In this document: positions 6,162 through 16,600 of the stretch, in pieces
Layout of the letters: every line of letters starts with the position of its first letter
Numbering within the stretch: position 1 is the first letter of the stretch
NCBI RefSeq assembly: GCF_900141825.1
Contig: NZ_FQYQ01000002.1
Coordinates: forward strand, 1 to 64,000
DNA from: Pseudobutyrivibrio xylanivorans DSM 14809
Lineage (GTDB): Bacteria; Bacillota; Clostridia; Lachnospirales; Lachnospiraceae
DNA length: 64,000 nt
Reading direction: 5' to 3'
The notes under the pieces: model-generated
What the model was told of the DNA's origin: nothing
Databases searched by the model: none
Seen by the model: only the letters and a program-made list of their open reading frames with translations
Made by a program: the position numbers and the translations under genes

Positions 6162-8567
6162 ATGAAAGTTGCGCGATTAGTTACTCCAGAGGGAGAGAAA
6201 GCACAAATTAATATATCCGTTAGGAACCTTGTTGAGTTTTTGCTTCGAGAGGGTGATATAGATGACCGAAAGGGCTCGGTTGATCCATTTGAGGCCATGC
6301 AGGAAGGGAGTAGGATTCATAGAAAGATACAAAACTCTATGGGTCCTTTTTATCGTGCAGAAGTTCCTCTGAAATATCAGGTTGAATATGATGATTACAT
6401 TATCGGTCTCGAGGGACGAGCTGATGGTGTCGTTTTGGATATGGATGAGGATGGCACTGTCTGGTCAGCCACTGTTGATGAGATAAAAGGCATGTATATG
6501 GACGTAATGACATTTGAGAAGCCAGTTCTTGTACATGAGGCTCAGGCAAAATGCTATGCCTACATAATTGCCAGTGAGTATAATCTTCCTGAAATAGATG
6601 TTCAGATGACGTACGTCAGCCTTGAAACTGAAGAAATAAAACGTTTTAATCAGACTTATTCCTTTGAAGAAATCGAAGAATGGTTTCTTACTATTATAAA
6701 TATATTTAGAAAGTGGGCAGATTTTCAGTATTACCACAAGCAGGAAGTATTGGAATCTGTTCAGGGGCTTGAGTTCCCATATGAATACAGGGATGGACAG
6801 AAGAAGCTTGTGTCTGATGTATATCGCAGTATATATAGAAGAAAAATTTTATTTATGCAGGCACCAACTGGCACAGGAAAAACTATAGCTAACGTTTTTC
6901 CTGCTGTTATGGCACTGGGGCAGAACCTGGCAGAAAGAGTATTTTATCTTACTGCAAAGACTGCTACAGCACTCGCAGCCAGAGATGCATACAGCCTTCT
7001 TGCGCAGAACGGATATGAAGGCAGAACTATCATGCTTACTGCCAAGGAAAAGATGTGCCTTTGCGACGAAGCTGATTGTAATCCTGATAATTGTCCATAT
7101 GCCAGAGGTCATTTCGACAGGGTAAATGACGTTATCTACGAAATTATTACCAAGGAAACAGTCATTACAAGAGACGTAGTTTTAGGCTATGCCGAGGAAT
7201 ACGTGGTCTGTCCTTTTGAGCTTGCTCTTGATGTAAGTACATGGTGCGAGGGAATCATCTGCGATTACAATTATGTCTTTGATCCTAATGTTTATCTGAA
7301 GCGTTTCTTTGCAGAAGGAAAATCTGGTGAGCATATCTTCCTTATAGACGAGGCGCATAATATGGTAGACCGTGCCAGGGAAATGTACTCAGAAACTCTT
7401 ATAAAAGAAGAGATTCTTTCTATTAAAAGATATGCAAAGCCAGTTAGTAAAAAACTGGTTAATGCATTAGAAAAATGCAATCGAATAATGCTTGAGTACA
7501 AGCGTGAATGCGATAGAGATATCACAGTCTTGGATGACATAGATATGCTTCTTAATGCCTGTGATAATCTGCAGATGATTATGGAGCAGCTATTCAAAAA
7601 AGAAGTGAAGTTTGGAATCTATCAGGATGAGGTCTTGGATTTCTATTTCAGACTTCGCAATTTCACAGCCCTTGCCTATCAGCAGGACCCAGATCACTAC
7701 AGGATATATTGCGATTTTGATGATGATAAAAACTTCAATCTTCATTTATACTGCATAGATCCTTCTGCACAACTTCAGCAAAGACTTGCCATGGCAAGAG
7801 CCACTGTGTATTTCAGTGCCACACTTTTGCCAATAGATTATTATAAGGATTTGCTGTGCAATATTACAGACGTATATGCGATATATGTTGATTCAGTTTT
7901 TGACCAGCAGAATAGATTACTTCTTCTGGGTACAGATGTTACCAGCAAGTACACCAGACGTGGTGAAGATGAATATATGAAGTTTGCCAGATACATTCAG
8001 ACTATCGTAAATGCGAAGCAGGGAAATTATATGGTCTTTGGTCCTTCATACAAATTTCTTGAAGACATACATGAAAAGTACCAGGCTCTTGGTGATGATG
8101 TTGAGATAATAATTCAGCAGCAGAATATGACCGAGCAGGAGAGAGAAGACTTCCTATTAGAATTTGAGAAGAAACGAGAAAAGTCCATGGTGGCATTTTG
8201 CACACTTGGTGGAATCTTCTCAGAGGGAATTGATTTGGTTGGTGGAAAGCTTATTGGTTCCATTATTCTGGGGGCTGGTTTGCCACAGGTTGGAAACGAG
8301 AGAAAGCTTATGTCCGATTTCTTTGACGATGAGGGAAAGAATGGATTCGAATATGCGTATTTGTATCCTGGAATGAATAAAGTTATTCAGGCTGCAGGCC
8401 GACTTATTCGTACCAAAGATGACGTTGGTGTTATTGCACTACTTGATGAGAGATTCCGTTTTGGAAGCTATAGAAAAACATTTCCTCGAGAATGGAACGA
8501 TGCTGAATTTACCACGGTTGACGAGGTTTCGTTAAAATTAACAAATTTCTGGAAGAAAAAGGACTAA
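6162..8567 (+). CDS. PD-(D/E)XK nuclease-DinG-type DNA helicase fusion
   Basis: 801 residues. Residues 45-140 have a Cas4/RecB-like nuclease pattern: H53 in GSRIHRKI, D88 in EGRADGVV, E107-x-K109 in VDEIKG, and Q128-x3-Y132. From about 225 onward it is a superfamily 2 XPD/DinG helicase: Walker A in APTGTGKT (near 237), four cysteines around CLCDEADCNPDNCPYARG and YVVCPFE that fit the XPD/DinG 4Fe-4S cluster, the DEAH box in LIDEAHN (near 394), and the C-terminal motif VIQAAGRLIRTKDD. It should unwind DNA 5'-3' and may trim ends during repair. This two-domain form is common in Clostridia. Monocistronic; no LexA box was seen in front of it. Confidence 0.9.
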   Translation: MKVARLVTPEGEKAQINISVRNLVEFLLREGDIDDRKGSVDPFEAMQEGSRIHRKIQNSMGPFYRAEVPLKYQVEYDDYIIGLEGRADGVVLDMDEDGTVWSATVDEIKGMYMDVMTFEKPVLVHEAQAKCYAYIIASEYNLPEIDVQMTYVSLETEEIKRFNQTYSFEEIEEWFLTIINIFRKWADFQYYHKQEVLESVQGLEFPYEYRDGQKKLVSDVYRSIYRRKILFMQAPTGTGKTIANVFPAVMALGQNLAERVFYLTAKTATALAARDAYSLLAQNGYEGRTIMLTAKEKMCLCDEADCNPDNCPYARGHFDRVNDVIYEIITKETVITRDVVLGYAEEYVVCPFELALDVSTWCEGIICDYNYVFDPNVYLKRFFAEGKSGEHIFLIDEAHNMVDRAREMYSETLIKEEILSIKRYAKPVSKKLVNALEKCNRIMLEYKRECDRDITVLDDIDMLLNACDNLQMIMEQLFKKEVKFGIYQDEVLDFYFRLRNFTALAYQQDPDHYRIYCDFDDDKNFNLHLYCIDPSAQLQQRLAMARATVYFSATLLPIDYYKDLLCNITDVYAIYVDSVFDQQNRLLLLGTDVTSKYTRRGEDEYMKFARYIQTIVNAKQGNYMVFGPSYKFLEDIHEKYQALGDDVEIIIQQQNMTEQEREDFLLEFEKKREKSMVAFCTLGGIFSEGIDLVGGKLIGSIILGAGLPQVGNERKLMSDFFDDEGKNGFEYAYLYPGMNKVIQAAGRLIRTKDDVGVIALLDERFRFGSYRKTFPREWNDAEFTTVDEVSLKLTNFWKKKD

Positions 8568-8612
8568 AATATTATTAGGAGTTGTGAATTTTTTGTGTTA
8601 TACTCTTTTTAA

Positions 8613-8683
8613 CTGTGAGGCTACCTGCTATTTTTACTAGTTTTTAGTGGCCCAAATTTCATAGCAGGAGTCTTGTCTCACAG
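8613..8683 (+). ncRNA. Candidate structured leader RNA upstream of purL (class unknown)
   Basis: Three nested pairings can be read directly: P1 CTGTGAG (8613-8619) with CTCACAG (8677-8683); P2 CCTGCTAT (8624-8631) with ATAGCAGG (8661-8668); P3 ACTA (8636-8639) with TAGT (8645-8648). P1 and P2 are separated by an asymmetric internal loop (4 nt against 8 nt), and the P2 loop carries GGCCCAAATTTC. No T-run follows, so it is not a terminator; the purL ribosome binding site GGAGG is about 20 nt downstream. It does not match the purine, PRPP, ZTP or glutamine riboswitch cores as I know them. A cis-regulatory role is inferred from position and fold. Confidence 0.5.
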
Positions 8684-8712
8684 ATTTCAAGTTAATAATA
8701 CGGAGGTGTAAT

Positions 8713-11700
8713 GTGGGCAAAGTAAGAAGAGTTTACGTTGAGAAAAAGCCACAATTTGCAGTATCTGCCAAGTCACTGTTTTCCGAAATAGGAAGTTACT
8801 TAGGCATCAAGGATGTTACAGGAGTTAGAGTTCTGATTCGTTATGACGTTCAGGATGTTTCTGACGACGTTTTCAAGAAAGCAGTTAAGACAGTGTTTTC
8901 TGAGCCTCCTGTTGATGATGTTTACGAAGAGACATTTGATTACAATGGTCGTGTCTTTTCTGTTGAGTTTTTGCCAGGCCAGTTCGACCAGCGTGCCGAT
9001 TCTGCTGAGCAGTGTCTTAAGCTCTTAAATGAAAATGAAGAGCCTACTATCCACACAGCGACTACCTATGTTATTGAGGGTAGCATTACTGACGACGAAT
9101 TCGATGCTATCAAAAAGCATTGTATTAATCCTGTTGATTCTAGAGAGACTTCTCTTGATAAGCCAGAGTCTCTTTCTAATAATTTCGATGAGCCAGCCGA
9201 CGTCAATACATTTGACGGTTTCATTTCTATGGCTGAGAAAGATTTACGCACTTTATATGATTCCTTAAATCTTGCTATGACATTTAAGGATTTCCTTCAC
9301 ATTCAGAACTATTTTTCCAATGACGAACATAGAGATCCAACTGTTACAGAAATCAGAGTATTAGATACTTATTGGTCTGATCACTGTAGACATACTACTT
9401 TCTCTACAGAACTTAAGAACGTTACTATCGAGGATGGCTATTATAAGGCTCCTATCCAGGATACTTTCAATGACTACCTTGATAATTTCAAGATTCTCTA
9501 CAAGGATAGAGATGATAAATTTGTATGCCTTATGGACCTTGCACTTCTAGCTATGAAGCGTCTCAAGGCTGATGGCAAGCTTGAGGATCAGGAAGAGTCT
9601 GATGAGATTAACGCTTGCTCAATCGTTGTTCCAATCAACGTAGATGGAACAGAAGAAGAGTGGCTCATCAACTTCAAGAATGAGACACACAACCATCCTA
9701 CAGAAATCGAGCCATTCGGTGGCGCTGCTACATGTCTTGGTGGTGCAATCCGTGATCCACTTTCAGGACGTACTTATGTATATCAGGCTATGCGTGTTAC
9801 AGGTGCAGCTGACCCTACAGTTTCTGTAAAGGAAACAATCGAAGGAAAGCTTCCACAGAAGAAGCTTGTTCGTGAGGCTGCTCACGGTTACAGCTCATAT
9901 GGTAACCAGATTGGTCTTGCTACAGGTTATGTAAAAGAGATTTATCATCCAGATTATGTTGCTAAGCGTATGGAGATTGGTGCTGTTATGGGTGCTGCTC
10001 CAAGACGTGCCGTTCAGAGATTAAACTCTGATCCAGGAGACAAGATCATCCTCCTTGGTGGACGTACAGGTCGTGATGGTATCGGTGGTGCTACTGGTTC
10101 TTCAAAGGCACACAATACAGAGTCTACAGCAGTTTGTGGTGCTGAGGTTCAGAAGGGTAATCCACCTACAGAAAGAAAGATTCAGAGACTTTTTAGAAGA
10201 GAAGAAGTTTCTTATATCATTAAGAAGTGTAACGACTTTGGTGCCGGCGGTGTATCTGTTGCCATCGGAGAGCTTGCTCCAGGTCTTACAGTAGATTTGG
10301 ATAAGGTTCCAAAGAAGTACGCAGGTCTTGATGGAACTGAGCTTGCTATTTCAGAGTCTCAGGAGCGTATGGCAGTAGTTGTTGCTCCAGCAGATGTAAA
10401 TAAGTTCCTTCAGTACGCAGCTGAGGAAAACTTAGAGGCAATCGAGGTTGCTGTTGTTACTAAGGAGCCACGTCTTGTTCTTAACTGGAGAGGTAAGGAA
10501 ATTGTTAACCTTTCAAGAGCATTCCTTGATACAAACGGTGCTCATCAGGAGACAGATGTTTATGTAGAGCTTCCTGACAGCAATGATAAGTACATCGATA
10601 AGATTGGCATCGAGAAGGTTGCAGAGGATGTTGCAAAGGGCGACTTCAAGGCAGCATGGCTTGATTCACTTGCTGATCTTAACGAGTGCTCACAGAAGGG
10701 TCTTGTTGAAATGTTCGATGGTTCAATCGGCGCAGGCTCAACACTTATGCCTTTCGGTGGAAAGTATCAGCTTACAGAAACACAGGCTATGGTAGCTAAG
10801 GTTCCAGTAGCTGACGGTAAGACAGATGCAGTTACAATGATGGCATATGGCTTTAATCCTTATATTAGCTCATGGTCACCATATCACGGTTCACAGCTTG
10901 CAGTTTTAGAGTCTGTAGCTCGCATCGTTGCAACTGGTGGTGATTACAAGAAGATTAGATTTACATTCCAGGAGTACTTCCGCAGAATGAGCGAGGATCC
11001 AAAGAGATGGAGCCAGCCATTTGCAGCACTTCTTGGTGCATATAAGGCACAGATGGAGTTTGGACTTCCATCAATCGGTGGAAAGGATTCAATGTCAGGA
11101 ACTTTCAACGAAATCGATGTTCCACCTACACTTGTTTCCTTTGCAGTAGATGTTGCAAAGCAACAGGATATTGTTACACCAGAACTTAAGGAAGCAGGAG
11201 ATAAGCTCTTCTTACTTAGAATTCTTCGTGACAATTATGATCAGCCAAATTACCAGCAGGCTAAGGCAATCTTCGAGATTGTAAGACAGATGGTTGAGCT
11301 TGGAAATATTAAGGCTGCATATGCACTTGATGCATACGGACTTGTTCCAGCTGTTTCAAAGATGGCATTTGGTAACAAGTTTGGTGTAAAGCTTAATGAG
11401 AAGTGCCAGTCAGTATTGCTCTTTGGCTGTGTCATCGGTGATATCGTAGTAGAAGTCTCAGAGGACGGAGTTCTTGCAATCATTAATGAGCTTGAAAAGC
11501 GCGGTCTTTCTGACTGTGGCTTTGAGGTAGGTGAAGTTACTGATGATGCTACATTCACATATAAGGATGTAAAGATTTCTGTTGATGAGGCAATCGCAGC
11601 ATGGACAGGTACACTTGAGAAGGTATTCAAGACACGCAGTCATGAAGATACAGCTCTTGTAGATACAGGACTTTATGAGTCTAAGAACTTCTATGTTTGC

Positions 11701-12513
11701 AAGAATAAGATTGCAAAGCCTAGAGTATTTATTCCAGTATTCCCAGGTACAAACTGTGAGTACGATTCAGCAAGAGCATTTGAAAATGCTGGTGCTATTA
11801 CAAACGTAAAGGTATTCAAGAACCAGACAGCAGAGGATATCAGAGAATCAGTTGACGAGTTCTCAAGAGCAATCGCTCAGTCACAGATTGTTATGTTCCC
11901 AGGTGGTTTCTCAGCAGGTGATGAGCCAGAGGGTTCTGCCAAGTTCTTCGCTACCGCATTTAGAAATGAAAAGATGAAGGAAGCTATCCACGGACTTCTC
12001 AACAACAGAGATGGTCTTATGCTTGGTATCTGTAATGGTTTCCAGGCACTTATCAAGCTTGGTCTTGTTCCTTACGGCGAGATTCATACACAGAAAGAGG
12101 ATGCTCCTACACTTACATACAACACAATCGGACGTCATATTTCAAAAATCGCATATACGAAGGTAGTCAGCAACAAGTCTCCATGGCTTGCAGGTGCACA
12201 GCTTGGTGAGACATATTGTTCACCAGCTTCACACGGTGAGGGCCGTTTCGTTGCTTCAGAAGAGTGGATTAAGAAGCTCTTCGAGAACGGACAGGTTGCT
12301 ACACAGTACGTTGATGAAAACGGAAATCCTACAATGGATGAAGAGTGGAACATCAATGGAAGCTACTGCGCTATCGAGGGTATTACCAGCCCTGATGGAC
12401 GTGTATACGGTAAGATGTGTCATGCAGAGCGTAGAGGTGATGGCGTAGCTCTTAACATCTACGGCAATCAAGATATGAAGCTCTTTGAGGCAGGCGTAGA
12501 TTACTTCAGATAA
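8713..12513 (+). CDS. purL: Phosphoribosylformylglycinamidine synthase, single-chain
   Basis: 1266 residues; GTG start with GGAGGTG 8 nt upstream. The enzyme converts FGAR, ATP and glutamine to FGAM in purine synthesis. The N-terminal part is a PurS-like domain, followed by linker and two AIRS-type ATP-binding halves (FKNETHNHPTEIEPFGGA and LPSIGGKDSMSGTF). The C-terminal class I glutamine amidotransferase has IPVFPGTNCEYDSA, the nucleophile Cys in LGICNGFQ (near residue 1107), and the His-Glu pair in SHGEGRF. The length fits the long single-polypeptide form of many Clostridia rather than split PurS/PurL/PurQ. It stands alone, with a folded leader before it and a terminator after it. Confidence 0.97.
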   Translation: MGKVRRVYVEKKPQFAVSAKSLFSEIGSYLGIKDVTGVRVLIRYDVQDVSDDVFKKAVKTVFSEPPVDDVYEETFDYNGRVFSVEFLPGQFDQRADSAEQCLKLLNENEEPTIHTATTYVIEGSITDDEFDAIKKHCINPVDSRETSLDKPESLSNNFDEPADVNTFDGFISMAEKDLRTLYDSLNLAMTFKDFLHIQNYFSNDEHRDPTVTEIRVLDTYWSDHCRHTTFSTELKNVTIEDGYYKAPIQDTFNDYLDNFKILYKDRDDKFVCLMDLALLAMKRLKADGKLEDQEESDEINACSIVVPINVDGTEEEWLINFKNETHNHPTEIEPFGGAATCLGGAIRDPLSGRTYVYQAMRVTGAADPTVSVKETIEGKLPQKKLVREAAHGYSSYGNQIGLATGYVKEIYHPDYVAKRMEIGAVMGAAPRRAVQRLNSDPGDKIILLGGRTGRDGIGGATGSSKAHNTESTAVCGAEVQKGNPPTERKIQRLFRREEVSYIIKKCNDFGAGGVSVAIGELAPGLTVDLDKVPKKYAGLDGTELAISESQERMAVVVAPADVNKFLQYAAEENLEAIEVAVVTKEPRLVLNWRGKEIVNLSRAFLDTNGAHQETDVYVELPDSNDKYIDKIGIEKVAEDVAKGDFKAAWLDSLADLNECSQKGLVEMFDGSIGAGSTLMPFGGKYQLTETQAMVAKVPVADGKTDAVTMMAYGFNPYISSWSPYHGSQLAVLESVARIVATGGDYKKIRFTFQEYFRRMSEDPKRWSQPFAALLGAYKAQMEFGLPSIGGKDSMSGTFNEIDVPPTLVSFAVDVAKQQDIVTPELKEAGDKLFLLRILRDNYDQPNYQQAKAIFEIVRQMVELGNIKAAYALDAYGLVPAVSKMAFGNKFGVKLNEKCQSVLLFGCVIGDIVVEVSEDGVLAIINELEKRGLSDCGFEVGEVTDDATFTYKDVKISVDEAIAAWTGTLEKVFKTRSHEDTALVDTGLYESKNFYVCKNKIAKPRVFIPVFPGTNCEYDSARAFENAGAITNVKVFKNQTAEDIRESVDEFSRAIAQSQIVMFPGGFSAGDEPEGSAKFFATAFRNEKMKEAIHGLLNNRDGLMLGICNGFQALIKLGLVPYGEIHTQKEDAPTLTYNTIGRHISKIAYTKVVSNKSPWLAGAQLGETYCSPASHGEGRFVASEEWIKKLFENGQVATQYVDENGNPTMDEEWNINGSYCAIEGITSPDGRVYGKMCHAERRGDGVALNIYGNQDMKLFEAGVDYFR

Positions 12514-12518
12514 AACGT

Positions 12519-12555
12519 AAATCCAAGGTATGGAACCATACCTTGGATTTTTATA
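12519..12555 (+). terminator. Intrinsic terminator after purL
   Basis: Perfect stem AAATCCAAGGTATGG/CCATACCTTGGATTT with a tiny loop and T-rich tail. Confidence 0.9.
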
Positions 12556-12583
12556 AAAATCAAAAGGGTAGAAAAGAGGAAAG

Positions 12584-13654
12584 ATGAAAGCATTTTTAAT
12601 TTTGGAAGATGGTACAGTTTTTGAGGGAACAAGCATCGGTTCCACAAGAGAGGTTGTCAGCGAGATAGTATTCAATACTTCTATGACAGGTTACCTTGAG
12701 GTTCTTACTGATCCTTCTTACGCAGGTCAGGCGGTATGTATGACTTATCCACTTATTGGTAATTACGGTATTACTGATGATATGGAAAGTTCACGTCCTT
12801 GGCCAGATGGATTTATCGTGAGAGAGCTTAGCAGAATTCCTTCAAACTTCCGCTGTAAGGGAACCATTCAGGACTTTTTGGTAAAGCACAACATCACTGG
12901 TATCTCAGGTATTGATACACGTGCCCTTACAAAGATATTGCGTGACCGCGGAACTATGAATGGAATGATTACAACAAACGAAAATTATAATTTCGAAGAA
13001 ATCAAACCAAAGCTTACAGCATACGCAACTGGCGATGTAGTATCTAAGGTTACCTGTCGTGAAAAATCGGTAATGAAGGGTAATGGTAAGAAAGTTGCAC
13101 TTTTAGATTTTGGTGCAAAGAAAAATATTGCGAAATCACTTAATGATAGAGGCTGTGAGGTTACAATTTATCCTGCTCACACAACAGCTAAGGAAATCTT
13201 AGCAGGAAATCCAGACGGAATTATGCTTTCAAACGGACCTGGAGATCCAAAGGATTGTGGACCTATCATTGATGAGGTTAAAAAGCTTTATGACAGTGAG
13301 GTGCCTATCTTTGCAATCTGTCTTGGCCATCAGTTGATGGCTCTTGCAAATGGACTTGATACACATAAGCTTAAGTACGGCCACAGAGGCGGAAATCATC
13401 CTGTTAAGGATTTGGAGACTGGCAAGGTTTACATTTCATCGCAGAACCACGGTTACGTAGTAGATACAGACGGACTTGATGAAAAGATTGCAGTTCCTGC
13501 ATTTGTAAATGTAAACGACGGTACAAATGAAGGGCTTAAATACACAGGAAAGAATATCTTCACTGTTCAGTTCCATCCTGAGGCTTGCCCAGGACCACAG
13601 GACAGTGGATACTTATTTGATAGATTTATTAAGATGATGGGAGGAGAGCAGTAA
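12584..13654 (+). CDS. carA: Carbamoyl-phosphate synthase small (glutaminase) subunit
   Basis: 356 residues. It hydrolyses glutamine and channels ammonia to CarB for carbamoyl phosphate, the precursor of pyrimidines and arginine. The N-terminal domain (FLILEDGTVFEGTSIG, FNTSMTGYLEVLTDPSYAGQ) is specific to CarA. The C-terminal amidotransferase has the nucleophile Cys in FAICLGHQ (near 246) and the HPEA sequence with its His-Glu. GAGGAAAG precedes the ATG. The stop overlaps the carB start (TAATG), so the two are translationally coupled. No pyrR attenuator or arginine operator is evident in the short upstream spacer. Confidence 0.97.
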   Translation: MKAFLILEDGTVFEGTSIGSTREVVSEIVFNTSMTGYLEVLTDPSYAGQAVCMTYPLIGNYGITDDMESSRPWPDGFIVRELSRIPSNFRCKGTIQDFLVKHNITGISGIDTRALTKILRDRGTMNGMITTNENYNFEEIKPKLTAYATGDVVSKVTCREKSVMKGNGKKVALLDFGAKKNIAKSLNDRGCEVTIYPAHTTAKEILAGNPDGIMLSNGPGDPKDCGPIIDEVKKLYDSEVPIFAICLGHQLMALANGLDTHKLKYGHRGGNHPVKDLETGKVYISSQNHGYVVDTDGLDEKIAVPAFVNVNDGTNEGLKYTGKNIFTVQFHPEACPGPQDSGYLFDRFIKMMGGEQ

Positions 13655-16600
13655 TGCCAAAGAGAAGTGACATTAAGAAAGTAATGGTGATTGGCTCTGG
13701 TCCTATCGTCATTGGACAGGCGGCGGAGTTCGACTATGCTGGAACTCAAGCTTGCCGTTCACTTAAGGAAGAGGGCATGGAGGTATGTCTGGTAAATTCA
13801 AATCCAGCTACCATTATGACTGACAAGGAAATTGCAGATCAGGTATACATCGAGCCTCTTACAGTAGATGTTTTAAAGCAGATTATTATTAAGGAAAAGC
13901 CAGATTCACTTCTTCCAACACTTGGAGGACAGGCTGGACTTAACCTTGGTATGGAGCTTGCTGAATCAGGATTTCTTGAGGAGCATGGTGTAAAGCTTAT
14001 CGGTACCACAGCAGAGACAATCTTTAGAGCAGAAGATAGACAGGCATTCAAGGACACTATGGAAAAGCTTGGTGAGCCTGTTGCAGCTTCACTCGTTGTA
14101 AATACAGTAGAGGATGGAATCAAGTTTACTAATACTATCGGATACCCAGTAGTTTTAAGACCAGCTTACACACTTGGAGGTTCAGGCGGTGGTATCGCTC
14201 ACAACCAGACAGAGCTTGTTGAGATTCTTACAAACGGTCTTCGTCTTTCACGTGTACACGAGGTACTTGTAGAAAGATGTATTGCGGGCTGGAAGGAAAT
14301 CGAGTACGAGGTAATGCGTGATGCCAATGGCAACTGCATCACAGTTTGTAATATGGAAAACATCGACCCAGTTGGTGTGCACACAGGTGATTCAATCGTA
14401 GTTGCTCCATCACAGACACTTGGTGATAAGGAATATCAGATGCTTCGTACATCTGCACTTCGTATTATCGACGAGCTTGGTATCACAGGTGGATGTAACG
14501 TACAATATGCTCTTCATCCTGAGAGCTTCGAATACTGCGTTATTGAGGTAAACCCACGTGTATCTCGTTCATCTGCTCTTGCATCAAAGGCAACTGGTTA
14601 CCCAATCGCAAAGGTTGCTGCAAAGATTGCTCTTGGCTACACACTTGATGAGATTCCAAATGCAATCACAAAGAAGACCTTCGCCAGCTTCGAACCAATG
14701 CTTGATTACTGTGTTGTAAAGATACCTAGATTGCCATTTGATAAGTTCATCACCGCAACAAGAGCTCTTACAACTCAGATGAAGGCTACTGGCGAGGTAA
14801 TGTCTATCTGCAACAATTTCGAGGGTGCTCTTATGAAGGCCATCCGCTCATTGGAGCAGCATGTAGATTCACTTTTAAGCTACGATTTCTGCGATATGAC
14901 AGATGAGGAGCTGGAAGAAGCACTTACAGTAGTAGATGATAGAAGAATATATTGTATTGCAGAGGCACTTAGACGTGGAGCTTCATATGAAACCATTCAC
15001 AATATCACAAAGATTGATATGTGGTTCATTGATAAGATTAAGATTCTTGTAGAAATGGAGCTTAGACTTCAGCAGGAAGAGCTTACAGTAGAGCTTCTTA
15101 AGGAAGCAAAGAGAATCGAGTTCCCAGATAATGTCATCGCTCATTTGAATGGCAAGATGACTGAGGAAGAAGTTAGAAAGATGCGTTACGACAACGGCAT
15201 CGTGGCTGCTTACAAGATGGTTGATACCTGTGCAGCAGAGTTTGATGCCATGACTCCTTACTACTACAGTGTATACGGTAGTGAGAACGAAGCAGTTAAG
15301 ACTAATGACCGCAAGAAGGTTCTTGTTCTTGGTTCTGGTCCTATTCGTATCGGACAGGGTGTTGAGTTCGACTACTGTTCAGTTCATGCTACATGGGCAT
15401 TTGCAAAGGAAGGCTGGGAGACAGTTATTGTAAACAACAACCCAGAGACAGTTTCTACAGATTTTGATATTGCTGACAAGCTTTACTTCGAGCCTCTTAC
15501 AAACGAGGATGTAGAATCAATCGTAAATCTTGAAAAGCCAGATGGAGCTATCGTACAGTTCGGTGGCCAGACAGCTATCAAGCTTACAGAACACCTTATG
15601 AAAATCGGTGTGCCAATCCTCGGTACAAAAGCAGAGGATGTTGATGCAGCAGAGGATAGAGAGCTCTTCGATGAGATTCTTGAAAAGACACAGATTCCTC
15701 GTGCAGCAGGTGGAACAGTCTTCACAGCCGAGGAAGCAAAGGAAGTTGCAAACAGACTCGGTTATCCAGTGCTTGTTCGTCCTTCATATGTACTTGGTGG
15801 ACAGGGTATGCAGATTGCATTCAACGATGAAGAAATCGAGAAGTTCATGGACATCATCAATCAGATTGCTCAGGATCATCCAATCCTTGTAGATAAGTAC
15901 TTACAGGGTAAGGAGATTGAGGTTGATGCCATCTGCGACGGAGAGAACATCCTTATTCCTGGTATCATGGAGCATATCGAGCGTACTGGTATCCACTCAG
16001 GAGATAGTATTTCGGTATATCCAGCTCATACAATCAACCAGGATATAAAAGATAAGATTGTAGATTACACAGAGCGACTTGCAAAGGCGCTTCACGTACT
16101 TGGTATGATTAACATCCAGTTCATCGCCATGGACGGAGAGGTTTATGTAATCGAGGTTAACCCTCGAAGCTCACGTACAGTTCCTTACATCAGTAAGGTT
16201 ACAGGTATTCCAATCGTTGACCTTGCTGCAAAGGCAATTCTTGGTCACAAGATTACTGATATGGGATACAAGCCGGGACTTCAGCCAGAGGCAGATTACA
16301 TTGCAATTAAGATGCCAGTATTCTCCTTCGAGAAGCTTCGTGGTGCTGAGATTAGCTTGGGACCAGAAATGAAGTCAACTGGTGAGTGCTTAGGTATCGC
16401 AAAGACTTTTGAAGAGGCTCTTTACAAGGCATTCCTTGGTGCAGGAGTAGTTCTTCCAAAGCACAAGCAGATGATTATAACAGTAAAGGATGCCGACAAG
16501 CCAGAAGCTCTTGAGGTGGCAAAGAGATTTGAGAAGCTTGGTTATACAATCTATGCTACACGTTCTACAGCTAAGTATTTACAGAATGGTGGAGTGGAAT

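Noticed and set aside
8613-8683. Reading the purL leader as a purine, PRPP or ZTP riboswitch, or as a terminator
   Set aside because: The conserved cores of those classes as I know them are missing and no T-run follows the outer stem; kept only as an unassigned structured leader.
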